Assembly (NCBI GenBank): GCA_946887385.1
Contig: CAMPKU010000014.1
Coordinates: 1 to 29,894 of the forward strand
Source of the DNA: an uncultured Gammaproteobacteria bacterium
GTDB taxonomy: Bacteria > Pseudomonadota > Gammaproteobacteria > Rariloculales > Rariloculaceae
DNA: 29,894 bases
Direction: 5' to 3'
Made by a program: the position numbers and the translations under genes. How positions within the stretch are numbered: position 1 is the first letter of the stretch; every line of letters starts with the position of its first letter. Below, piece by piece: positions 16,803 to 23,725 of the stretch. Under the pieces are notes generated by a model. It saw only the letters and a list, made by a program, of their open reading frames with translations, did not search any database and was not told the origin of the DNA.

Positions 16803-17769
16803 AATTGCGCTGCTGCACGATGCGCAGGCGGCGACCGGCCCGCCGGATGCGAGCGACACGCTGCTCGAGGCCGAGGCCATCGCTGCGGCCCTGCGGGGGC
16901 TCGGCTACCGCACGACCACGATTCCCGTGGGTCTCGATCTCGGCGCGCTGGAGCGAACGCTAAAGGCGCAGCAGCCGCACGCGATCGTCAATCTCGTGGA
17001 GTCGCTCGACGGGCGCGGCCGCCTCGTGCCCGTGGTGCCGGCGCTGCTCGAGTCGCTCGGCGTGCCGTTCACCGGTTGCTCGGCCGAGGCGTTGGCCGCC
17101 ACGTCGCACAAGCTCGCCGCGAAGACCCAGCTCGCGCGCGCCGACATCGCCACGCCGGCTGTTTTCGACGCCGCGGCGGACGACGGTGCCTGGATCGTGA
17201 AATCGGTCTTCGAACACGCTTCGCTCGGCATCGACGACGGTTCCGTCGTGCGCGGAGCGAGCGCGGTCGGCCGTCTGCTCGAGCGGCGGCGAGCGGAGCT
17301 CGGCGGCCGCTGGTTCGCCGAGCGTTTCGTGCCGGGACGTGAGCTCAACGTCGGCGTGGTCGCCTCGCCCGCAGGGCCGCGCGTGCTGCCCGTGGCCGAG
17401 ATTCGGTTCGTCGATTTTCCGGCGGACAAGCCTGCCATCGTGGGCTACGCCGCCAAGTGGCACACCGACAGCTTCGAGTACCGCAACACGGTGCGCTCGT
17501 TCGGAGTGGAGGGCCCCCTCGCGGCCCGCGCCGGGCGCCTGGCGCTCGCGTGCTGGGAGCTGTTCGCGCTCGACGGCTACGCGCGCGTCGACTTCCGCGT
17601 GGACGCTGCCGGGATGCTCTTCGTGCTCGAGGTGAACGCGAATCCCTGCTTGTCGCCCGACGCAGGGTTCGCCGCCGCACTGGCCGAGAGCGGCATCGGC
17701 TACGCCGAGGCGCTCGGCTGGCTCATCGCCGACGCGCGGCAGCGCGCGGCGCGTGCCGCTCACGCATGA
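16792..17769 (+). CDS. ATP-grasp ligase, D-Ala-D-Ala ligase-like (second copy)
   Basis: This is a second, diverged ATP-grasp ligase of 325 residues. The N-terminal domain has AIVNLVESLDGRGRL and LLESLGVPFTGCSAEALAATSHKLAAK. The core has AWIVKSVFEHASLGIDDGS, WFAERFVPGRELNVGVV and the metal site LFVLEVNANPCLSPDAGF. The two copies share the fold but only scattered identities by eye; for example, the first has NIAEG where this has NLVES. They are therefore probably specialised for different substrates and not recent duplicates. The start codon lies inside the preceding gene and the stop overlaps the acetyltransferase start as ATGA. This implies coupled translation and probably successive steps or a heteromeric ligase. 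Confidence 0.85.
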   Translation: MPLEIALLHDAQAATGPPDASDTLLEAEAIAAALRGLGYRTTTIPVGLDLGALERTLKAQQPHAIVNLVESLDGRGRLVPVVPALLESLGVPFTGCSAEALAATSHKLAAKTQLARADIATPAVFDAAADDGAWIVKSVFEHASLGIDDGSVVRGASAVGRLLERRRAELGGRWFAERFVPGRELNVGVVASPAGPRVLPVAEIRFVDFPADKPAIVGYAAKWHTDSFEYRNTVRSFGVEGPLAARAGRLALACWELFALDGYARVDFRVDAAGMLFVLEVNANPCLSPDAGFAAALAESGIGYAEALGWLIADARQRAARAAHA

Positions 17770-18263
17770 CGGCGCTAGCGCCGATCCGCTATCGCAGCCG
17801 GCCGGCGGGCGCCGACGTGGCGGCGCTGGCCCGGCTCGTGAAGGTCACGAAGGTGTTCACGCGCGAGGAGCGGGCCATTGCGCTCGAGCTGCTCGACGAG
17901 CGGCTCGCGCGCGGGCGCCGCAGCACCTATCGGTTCTTTTTCGCGGAACGCCGCGGCGAGCTCGTCGGCTACTGCTGCTGGGGCCGCGTGCCGCTGACGC
18001 GGCGCAGCTTCGACCTGTACTGGATCGCCGTGGCGCCGCACGCCGAGGGCCAGGGCATCGGCCAGGCCTTGATGCGGCTCGTGGAGCGGGCGTTGGCGGG
18101 GCTCGGCGGCGGCAACCTATATATCGAGACGTCGTCGCGGCGAGCCTACCGGCGCACGCGCGCCTTCTATCGCGCCGCCGGCTACCGGCAAGCGGCTCGT
18201 CTGCGCGACTTCTACGCGCCCGGCGATGACAAGATCGTATTTTGTAAAGCCGTGCGACTCTAA
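17766..18263 (+). CDS. GNAT family N-acetyltransferase
   Basis: This predicted acetyl-CoA-dependent acetyltransferase has 165 residues, a single GNAT domain. The acetyl-CoA loop is in DLYWIAVAPHAEGQGIGQAL at about residues 80-100. The usual last strand and helix follow as LYIETSSRRAYRRTRAFYRAAGYRQ. The start overlaps the preceding ligase stop by 4 nt. Its position after an aminomutase recalls AblB, the beta-lysine acetyltransferase of the N-epsilon-acetyl-beta-lysine osmolyte pathway. However, it is shorter than AblB and separated from the aminomutase by two ligases. It could acetylate the amine of a ligated product instead. A 10-nt palindrome lies over and just after the stop, and the next gene has its own promoter. 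Confidence 0.87.
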   Translation: MTALAPIRYRSRPAGADVAALARLVKVTKVFTREERAIALELLDERLARGRRSTYRFFFAERRGELVGYCCWGRVPLTRRSFDLYWIAVAPHAEGQGIGQALMRLVERALAGLGGGNLYIETSSRRAYRRTRAFYRAAGYRQAARLRDFYAPGDDKIVFCKAVRL

Positions 18264-18305
18264 AGAATTCTTATAACTGCCGGATTTCCCTAAGCATTTC
18301 GCGGC

Positions 18306-18333
18306 TTGACAGCCCTTGGCAACCGCCTATAGT
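18306..18333 (+). promoter_or_regulatory. Strong sigma-70-like promoter before the small acidic protein
   Basis: A perfect TTGACA at 18306-18311 and TATAGT at 18328-18333 (5 of 6 matches) are separated by 16 nt. Transcription would start near 18340, giving a leader of about 23 nt before the ATG at 18363. The surrounding 70 nt are less GC-rich than the genes on either side. It is the best promoter match I found in the window and implies that the acidic protein and the genes behind it can be expressed apart from the aminomutase half. Confidence 0.65.
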
Positions 18334-18362
18334 TGCGCACCGCCACCCCTCGAGTTACCCGC

Positions 18363-18599
18363 ATGCGTAAGTCCAAGGCGCAGGTCGACGAAGAAGGCAA
18401 CGAGGCCCACTTTTTCGACGATTTCGAGTCGAGCGACGATGCCGCCGACTCGGATGACGATTCGGGCGCGGACGATCCCCGTAAGCCCAAGAAGCCCGCC
18501 CGCCAGCGCGTGGAGCTGCGCAACGAGCAGCAGTCGCTGCGCCGCCAGCTCTCCGATTGGGACGACTACGGGCAAGACGACTTCGACACGAAGCTGTAG
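18363..18599 (+). CDS. Small acidic protein, candidate substrate of the ligases
   Basis: This is a 78-residue protein with no signal peptide or membrane segment. Residues 9-38 are very acidic and probably disordered (FDDFESSDDAADSDDDSG). A short basic proline-rich stretch follows (PRKPKKPARQR, 39-49), then a likely helix (VELRNEQQSLRRQL, 50-63). The C-terminus is aromatic and acidic (SDWDDYGQDDFDTKL, 64-78). I count 23 Asp/Glu against about 13 Lys/Arg. Its own strong promoter and its place between an acetyltransferase and a C39-like peptidase suggest a peptide that is modified or a partner of the ligases; that is inference. It also resembles small acidic proteins of other gammaproteobacteria with a basic helix and acidic end (the PA3496-like group, from memory), so it may be unrelated to the ligases. 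Its UAG stop is in frame with the peptidase downstream. The ribosome-binding site is only GAG. Confidence 0.72.
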   Translation: MRKSKAQVDEEGNEAHFFDDFESSDDAADSDDDSGADDPRKPKKPARQRVELRNEQQSLRRQLSDWDDYGQDDFDTKL

Positions 18600-18668
18600 C
18601 CCCTGGCGAACGCCAAGCACAAGCGTAGGGGGCCTGCCGCGCGACCGGCCGCGCCGGGGCTCGGTTTC

Positions 18669-19358
18669 GTGGTGGAGCAGCAGCCCGACGACGAGACCTG
18701 CGGGCCCGCGTGCCTGCATGGCGTTTACCGGCATTTCGGCGACCGCGTGCCGCTCGAGCGCCTCATCGCCGACATCCACACGCTCGACAAGGGCGGTACG
18801 CTCGACGTGTTTCTGGCCAATCACGCGCTGCGGCGCGGCTACGACGCCACGATCCTCACCTACAACCTGGATCTATTCGACCCCACCTGGTTCGAGCTGC
18901 CGAGCGACGAGATCCGCGCGCGGCTGCGCAGCCAAGCCAAGGCCAAGCATTGGCGGCGCTTGCAGACCGCCACGCGCGGCTACGACGAGTTCTTGCGTCT
19001 TGGCGGCCGCCTTCAGCTGCGCGACCTCGAGCCGGCGCTATTGCGCCGCTTCTTGACGCGCGGGCCTGTGATCGCGGGCTTGAGTGCCACGTACCTCTAC
19101 CGCGCCGTGCGCGATATTCCGGAGACCAACGCCGACGACGACGTGCGCGGCGAGCCGGTGGGGCACTTCGTGGTGCTCACGGGCTTCAGACGCGATACGC
19201 GCGAGATTCTGATCGCCGATCCGCTGAAGGCGAATCCGCTCGTCCGCTCACGCTATTATGCCGTTCGCGTGCAGCGACTCATCGCGGCGATTCTGCTTGG
19301 CGTCATGACCTACGACGCGAACCTGCTCATCATCGAGCCGAAGCGCGCGCGCCCATGA
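18669..19358 (+). CDS. C39-like cysteine peptidase
   Basis: This is a papain-fold cysteine peptidase related to the bacteriocin-leader peptidases (C39), 229 residues from the GTG at 18669. The catalytic cysteine is C11 in DDETCGPACL, with Q4/Q5 as possible oxyanion residues. The histidine is H166 in VGHFVVLTGF and the aspartate is D184 in ILIADPLK. There are no transporter domains, so it is a stand-alone peptidase. The start is uncertain. The GTG has only a weak GGGG upstream and leaves very few residues before the cysteine. The frame is open back to the UAG of the acidic protein, and upstream residues (PGLGFVVEQQ) look like the usual first strand of the domain. The stop overlaps the RimK-like start as ATGA. 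Cleavage of the acidic protein or of a ligated product is the likely role. Confidence 0.8.
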   Translation: MVEQQPDDETCGPACLHGVYRHFGDRVPLERLIADIHTLDKGGTLDVFLANHALRRGYDATILTYNLDLFDPTWFELPSDEIRARLRSQAKAKHWRRLQTATRGYDEFLRLGGRLQLRDLEPALLRRFLTRGPVIAGLSATYLYRAVRDIPETNADDDVRGEPVGHFVVLTGFRRDTREILIADPLKANPLVRSRYYAVRVQRLIAAILLGVMTYDANLLIIEPKRARP

Positions 19359-20836
19359 CGGCCCTCATCGTGGTGGATCATCCCGAGGAGTGGCCGCACA
19401 CGTTTGCGGCGGCCGAGGTCATCAGCGCAGATGCTTACCTGCGCGACGAGCGATTCGCCGGCGTGCGGCAAACGCGCGTCTACAATCTGTGCGACTCCTA
19501 CGAGTATCAGACGGCGGGCTACTACGTGTCGCTGCTGGCGGCCGCACGCGGCCATCGCACGATGCCCGGAGTGGCTACCATCCAAGACGTCAAGTCGCGC
19601 TCGTTGCTGCGCGCCGACGACGAGCTCGAAGACATCGTCGAGCGCTCGCTGCACACGATCAAGTCGAAGCGCTTCGTGCTCAGCGTCTATTTCGGCTGCA
19701 ACGTCGCCGAGCGGCACGCGGCGCTGTCGCGCGCATTGTTCAACCTCTTTCCGATGCCGCTGATGCGAGCCACGTTTGCGAAGTCGTCGACCACGGGCTT
19801 GTGGCGCCTGCGCAGCATCGCGCCGATCCCCGTCGGCGACATCCCGACGAAGCACGGCGCCTTTCTGCGCCAGGTGATGGAGAATCACTTCGCGCGCCGC
19901 GGGCCGGCCGGCCGCGCCGGGCGCAGCGTGCGCTACGAGCACGACCTCGCGATCCTCACGAATGCCGAGGAGCCCAAGCCGCCGTCGAATCGCGAGGCTT
20001 TGAAAAAGTTCGAGCGTGCGGCGCGCGCCAACGGCTTCGACGTGGAATTCTTGAGCCGCGACGACTACGGCCGGATCGCGGAGTTCGACGCGCTGTTCAT
20101 CCGCGAGACCACGGCCGTGAACCATCACACGTACCGGTTCGCGAGCCGCGCGCGCGCGGAGGGGCTCGTCGTCGTCGACGACCCCGAGTCGATCCTGCGC
20201 TGCAGCAACAAGGTGTATCTCGTCGAGCTCGCGAAGCGCGTGGGCCTCGCCATTCCGCCGACGATGGTGGTGGGCAGCAGCACGCGTACCGACGAGGTGA
20301 TTCGCTCGCTGGGCTTGCCGTGCGTGCTCAAGCAGCCCGATAGCGCGTTCTCGCAGGGCGTGTTCCGCGCCGACACGCGCGACGCCCTGGCGGCCGGCCT
20401 CGAGCGGCTGCTCTCGCGCAGCGACCTCGTCGTGGTGCAGTCGTTCATGCCCACGGAGTTCGACTGGCGCGTGGGCGTGTTCGACGGCGAGCCGCTGTTC
20501 GTCTGCCGCTATTTCATGGCGGAGGGCCACTGGCAGATCTATCACCATGTCGAGAAGCACACCGAGCAGGGCGAGGCCGAGACGCTCGACGTGCAGAATG
20601 CCCCGAGCGACGTGCTGGCGCTCGCGCTGAAGACGGCGAATGCGATCGGCGACGGCTTCTACGGCGTGGACATCAAGACCGTGAACGGCCGCCAGGTGCT
20701 CATGGAGATCAACGACAACCCGAATGTCGATCGCGGCGTGGAGGATGCCATCCTCGGCGACGCGCTCTACGATCGGATCATGAAAGGGCTGCGCGCCCGC
20801 GTCGATGCCGGAAAGCAGTTCAAACCCGCTGCCTGA
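19355..20836 (+). CDS. RimK-like ATP-grasp ligase with RLAN-type N-terminal domain
   Basis: It is predicted to add an amino acid, often glutamate in this family, to a carboxyl group with ATP. The 493 residues are much longer than RimK of E. coli (about 300). The first 160 or so (from VVDHPEEWPHTFAAAEVISA, with VYNLCDSYEYQTAGYYVSLL) match the extra N-terminal domain of RimK-like family proteins. The ATP-grasp part has CSNKVYLVELAKRVGLAIPP, LPCVLKQPDSAFSQGVF, VVQSFMPTEFDWRVGVFDG and the metal-binding VLMEINDNPNVDRGVED. It overlaps the peptidase by 4 nt and the next ligase by 32 nt. The association of this type of RimK with a C39 peptidase, a GCS2 ligase and an amidohydrolase suggests a dedicated modification system, not ribosomal protein S6 modification. 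Confidence 0.88.
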   Translation: MTALIVVDHPEEWPHTFAAAEVISADAYLRDERFAGVRQTRVYNLCDSYEYQTAGYYVSLLAAARGHRTMPGVATIQDVKSRSLLRADDELEDIVERSLHTIKSKRFVLSVYFGCNVAERHAALSRALFNLFPMPLMRATFAKSSTTGLWRLRSIAPIPVGDIPTKHGAFLRQVMENHFARRGPAGRAGRSVRYEHDLAILTNAEEPKPPSNREALKKFERAARANGFDVEFLSRDDYGRIAEFDALFIRETTAVNHHTYRFASRARAEGLVVVDDPESILRCSNKVYLVELAKRVGLAIPPTMVVGSSTRTDEVIRSLGLPCVLKQPDSAFSQGVFRADTRDALAAGLERLLSRSDLVVVQSFMPTEFDWRVGVFDGEPLFVCRYFMAEGHWQIYHHVEKHTEQGEAETLDVQNAPSDVLALALKTANAIGDGFYGVDIKTVNGRQVLMEINDNPNVDRGVEDAILGDALYDRIMKGLRARVDAGKQFKPAA

Positions 20837-22079
20837 CCGCCCGCTCGGGCTGTTCGAGGCGTACGGCCTCGAGGCCGAGTACATGCTCGTCGACGGCGAC
20901 ACGCTCGACGTGGCGCCCGCGGCTGATGCGCTGCTCGACGCCGTGGCCGGCGAGCTCACGGACGAGTGGGAAAACGGCGACGTGGCCTGGAACAATGAGC
21001 TCGCGCTGCACGTCGTCGAATTCAAGTGCAACGGACCGCGCGCCTCGCTCGACGGCCTCGGCGCCGCGTTCGCGGCGAACATGAAGCTCGCGAACGACAC
21101 GCTCGGGCGCGAGGGCTTGCGGCTCATGCCCACGGCCATGCACCCGTGGATGGACCCGAACGGCGTGCGGCTCTGGCCGCACGGCACGCGCGTCATCTAC
21201 GACACGTTCGATCGGATTTTCTCGTGCAAAGGCCACGGCTGGGCGAACCTCCAGAGCCTGCACTTGAACTTGCCGTTCGCCGGCGACGAGCAGTTCGCGC
21301 GCCTGCATGCCGCGATCCGCTTCCTGCTGCCGATTTTGCCGGGCCTCGCCGCGAGCTCGCCCGTGATCGACGGCGAACGCAACGGCATTCTCGACAATCG
21401 GCTCGTCGTCTACCGCCGCAACTGCGCGAAGATTCCGTCCGTCACGGGTGCCGTCGTGCCCGAGCCGATCGGCTCGATCGGCGAGTATCACGAGCGCGTG
21501 CTCGAGCCGATTTACGCCGATGTTGCGCCGCACGATCCGGACGGCGTGCTGCGCCACGAATGGGTGAACGCGCGCGGCGCGATCGCGCGCTTCGACCGCA
21601 TGGCCATCGAGATTCGCGTCTTGGACGTGCAGGAGACGCCGGCGATGGACGTGGCGTACGCGGCGCTGATCGTCGAAGTCTTGAAGCTGCTCTGTGCCGA
21701 GGAATGGCTCGACGGCGCCGGGATGAACGCCTGGCGCACCGAAGAGCTCGGCGCTCTGCTCGCGCTCGCCGAGCGCCAGGGCGAAGGTGCCGGCGTGGGC
21801 GAGAAGCGTTACCTGGCCGCGTTCGGCCTGAGGTCGAGCGGCACCGAGCTCAAAGGCCTGTGGGAGCATTTGATCGAGATGGTCTCGGCGCGCGGCTCGC
21901 TGTCGGCCGATACCGGCCGGCTGCTCGAGCACTATTTGCGCCATGGCACGCTGGCCGCGCGCATCGGCAAGGCCGTGGGCCTCCTGCCCACGCGCGCGAA
22001 GCTCACGAGGGTGTATGAACAGCTCTGCGAAGCGCTTGCCGACGGCACGCCGTTCGCCCCGCCGCCGCCTGCTCGTTAG
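20805..22079 (+). CDS. GCS2-type carboxylate-amine ligase
   Basis: This is a member of the glutamate-cysteine ligase family 2, which forms amide bonds from a carboxylate and an amine using ATP in a glutamine-synthetase-like fold. The protein has 424 residues. The first strand FEAYGLEAEYMLVD carries the metal-binding E-x-E, followed by NNELALHVVEFKCNGP, LMPTAMHPWMDPNG and LQSLHLNLPFAGDEQ with the family histidine. FDRMAIEIRVLDVQETPAMD is a further conserved block. The ATG at 20805 lies 32 nt inside the RimK-like gene, and the next gene begins 65 nt before this stop. In this family EgtA and plant-type GCS act on glutamate and cysteine, but many members have unknown substrates. Here it probably works with the RimK-like enzyme on a shared product. 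Glutathione synthesis seems unlikely without a GshB-like partner. Confidence 0.85.
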   Translation: MPESSSNPLPDRPLGLFEAYGLEAEYMLVDGDTLDVAPAADALLDAVAGELTDEWENGDVAWNNELALHVVEFKCNGPRASLDGLGAAFAANMKLANDTLGREGLRLMPTAMHPWMDPNGVRLWPHGTRVIYDTFDRIFSCKGHGWANLQSLHLNLPFAGDEQFARLHAAIRFLLPILPGLAASSPVIDGERNGILDNRLVVYRRNCAKIPSVTGAVVPEPIGSIGEYHERVLEPIYADVAPHDPDGVLRHEWVNARGAIARFDRMAIEIRVLDVQETPAMDVAYAALIVEVLKLLCAEEWLDGAGMNAWRTEELGALLALAERQGEGAGVGEKRYLAAFGLRSSGTELKGLWEHLIEMVSARGSLSADTGRLLEHYLRHGTLAARIGKAVGLLPTRAKLTRVYEQLCEALADGTPFAPPPPAR

Positions 22080-22764
22080 CTGCGAGCACGGCGGCAATCG
22101 CGTGCCGGAGGAGTACGCGCCGCTCTTTGCGGGCGCTGCGGCCGTGCTCGCGACGCATCGCGGCTACGATCTCGGCGCGCTCGAGGCGGCGCGCCAGTTC
22201 GCGCGGCGGCTCGGCGTGACGCCGTTCGCGGCGACGACGACGCGGCTCGTCGCTGACTTGAACCGCTCGCCGGGCAACCGCAACGTCTTCTCCGCGTACA
22301 CGCGGCCGCTGCCGCCCGAGCGGCGCGCCGCGGCACTCGCGGCGCACTATTGGCCGTACCGCAACGCCGTCGACAGCGCCGTGGCCGACGCCGTCGGTGC
22401 CGGCGAGGCCGTGCTGCACGTGTCGGCGCACAGCTTCACGCCGGAGCTGCGCGGCGAAGTGCGCAACTGCGACGTGGGCTTCCTTTACGACCCCAAGCGC
22501 CGTGCCGAGGTGCAGTTCGTCGACGCCTGGTTCGCAGCGCTGCGCGCCGCGGCGCCCGAGCTCACGCTGCGGCGCAACTATCCGTACCGCGGCACGTCGG
22601 ATGCGCTCGTCACACACCTGCGCCGCCGCTACGCCCGCCGCGGCTATTCAGGGCTCGAGCTCGAGATCAACCAGAAGCACGTCGGCAGCCGTGCCTGGCG
22701 CTCGCTCGTGGCGGTGCTCGGCACGACGCTGGTGACTGCGGTAGCCGCAACCGCCGGGCGGTAG
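22015..22764 (+). CDS. N-formylglutamate amidohydrolase-like protein
   Basis: This is a 249-residue member of the N-formylglutamate amidohydrolase family, zinc enzymes that cleave amide bonds on acyl-amino acids. The motif LLVSCEHGGNRVPEEY lies near the N-terminus, then RLVADLNRSPGNRNVFSAYT, VLHVSAHSFTPELRG and, near the end, YSGLELEINQKHVGS. Histidines in the first and third motifs would bind metal. The ATG at 22015 has GAGG six nucleotides upstream and lies 65 nt inside the ligase gene. The frame is open further upstream but without a ribosome-binding site. No histidine-degradation genes are nearby, so the annotated family reaction (deformylation in histidine catabolism) is improbable. Hydrolysis of an amide made by the adjacent ligases fits better, by inference. 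The following 71 nt hold no gene. Confidence 0.85.
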   Translation: MNSSAKRLPTARRSPRRRLLVSCEHGGNRVPEEYAPLFAGAAAVLATHRGYDLGALEAARQFARRLGVTPFAATTTRLVADLNRSPGNRNVFSAYTRPLPPERRAAALAAHYWPYRNAVDSAVADAVGAGEAVLHVSAHSFTPELRGEVRNCDVGFLYDPKRRAEVQFVDAWFAALRAAAPELTLRRNYPYRGTSDALVTHLRRRYARRGYSGLELEINQKHVGSRAWRSLVAVLGTTLVTAVAATAGR

Positions 22765-22835
22765 GCATGGCCCGCGGGCTTGTCACGTCGCGCCCCAGCA
22801 CTCACTATCGCGGAAATTCATTACCGGATGCGCCG

Positions 22836-23615
22836 ATGTCTGCTGCCGATCCCTTACTACGCAAAGAGCTCACGACCGCCGTGTTCGTCGACTTCGAAAA
22901 CCTGGCGCTCGGCGTCGAGGAGGACAAGAAGGGCCGCTTCGAGATCGAGCTGGTGCTCAAGCGCTTGCTCGAGCGCGGGCGCATCGTCTTCAAGCGGGCC
23001 TACTGCGACTGGACGCGCTTCAAGGAGTTCATGCACGAGTTCCACCGGTTGGGGTTCGAGATGGTCGACATCCCGAGCTCCAGGGTGTCCGGCAAGAACA
23101 GCGCCGACATCCGCATGGTCGTCGACGCGATCGATCTGTGCTACTCGAAGTCGCATATCGACACGTTCGTGCTGCTGACGGGCGACAGCGACTTCTCGCC
23201 GCTGGTGTCGAAGCTCAAGGAGAACGCCAAGCGCGTCGTCGGCTGCGGCGTGCGCAGCTCGACGTCGGATCTGCTCGCCAACAACTGCGACGAGTTCATC
23301 TTCTACGACGACTTGATCCGCGTGCAAAAGCGCACGCAGACGCGGCAGAAGCCGAAGAAAGAGAGCACCGACAAACGCAAGCAAGAGGCGTTCGACCGGC
23401 TCGTGGCGACGGTGGCCTCGCTCGAGACGGACTACGACCCGGTGTGGGGCTCCCTGGTGAAGCCCACCTTGAAGCGCGTGTATCCCGGCTTCAACGAGAG
23501 CTACTACGGCTACACCACGTTCGCGGAGCTGCTCCAGGACGCTGCCAAGGAAGGCTTGATCCACCTCGATCTCGACGAGCAGCGCGGCAATTACCGCGTT
23601 CGCTCCGTGCGCTGA
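22836..23615 (+). CDS. NYN (PIN-like) nuclease with C-terminal OST-HTH/LOTUS domain
   Basis: This is a predicted RNA-cleaving or RNA-binding protein of 259 residues, LabA/DUF88-like. The NYN domain has the first acidic residue at D19 in VFVDFENL, the next at D91 in KNSADIRMVVDAIDLCY, and D117/D119 in LLTGDSDFSPL. VVGCGVRSSTSDLLANNCDEF is also typical. A basic linker (about 158-180, RTQTRQKPKKES) leads to an OST-HTH domain (about 190-255) with WGSLVKPTLKRVYPGF, YGYTTFAELL and GLIHLDLDEQRGNYRV. I chose the ATG at 22836 because it directly precedes the conserved domain. The gene is 71 nt after the amidohydrolase and may or may not share its transcript. Nothing shows a functional link to the ligase cluster. 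Confidence 0.9.
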   Translation: MSAADPLLRKELTTAVFVDFENLALGVEEDKKGRFEIELVLKRLLERGRIVFKRAYCDWTRFKEFMHEFHRLGFEMVDIPSSRVSGKNSADIRMVVDAIDLCYSKSHIDTFVLLTGDSDFSPLVSKLKENAKRVVGCGVRSSTSDLLANNCDEFIFYDDLIRVQKRTQTRQKPKKESTDKRKQEAFDRLVATVASLETDYDPVWGSLVKPTLKRVYPGFNESYYGYTTFAELLQDAAKEGLIHLDLDEQRGNYRVRSVR

Positions 23616-23616
23616 G

Positions 23617-23646
23617 CGGGCTGTCGCCCGGCGGCAACGCCGCTTT
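23617..23646 (+). terminator. Possible weak terminator: two adjacent hairpins
   Basis: CGGGC/GCCCG at 23617-23630 and GCGGC/GCCGC at 23631-23643 form two consecutive 5-bp stems, and TTT follows at 23644-23646. They sit directly behind the NYN gene stop. The stems are short and the T tract minimal, so this is only a weak candidate for transcription termination. Confidence 0.25.
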
Positions 23647-23725
23647 GATACCTCCGTCACAGCGGCTACCGCGGCCGCCGCGGAGACTATCGCTCACCAA
23701 GGACGGCCGCAGCGCAAGTCTTCCT

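Noticed and set aside
15813..17769. Reading the two Ddl-like genes as cell-wall D-Ala-D-Ala ligases
   Set aside because: They are tandem, diverged and placed behind a lysine aminomutase, with no mur or fts genes nearby.
18263..18272. Perfect 10-nt palindrome AAGAATTCTT at the acetyltransferase stop
   Set aside because: It is short and AT-rich with no T tract behind it, so it does not make a terminator. A chance palindrome of this size is unremarkable.
19310..21196. A 628-codon open frame antisense to the RimK-like and GCS2 genes
   Set aside because: The overlapping plus-strand genes have clear catalytic motifs. The antisense product shows only low-complexity Arg/His/Ala/Val sequence.
22015..22764. 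Histidine-degradation role for the N-formylglutamate amidohydrolase-like gene
   Set aside because: No hut genes are present, and the gene is nested into a ligase operon.
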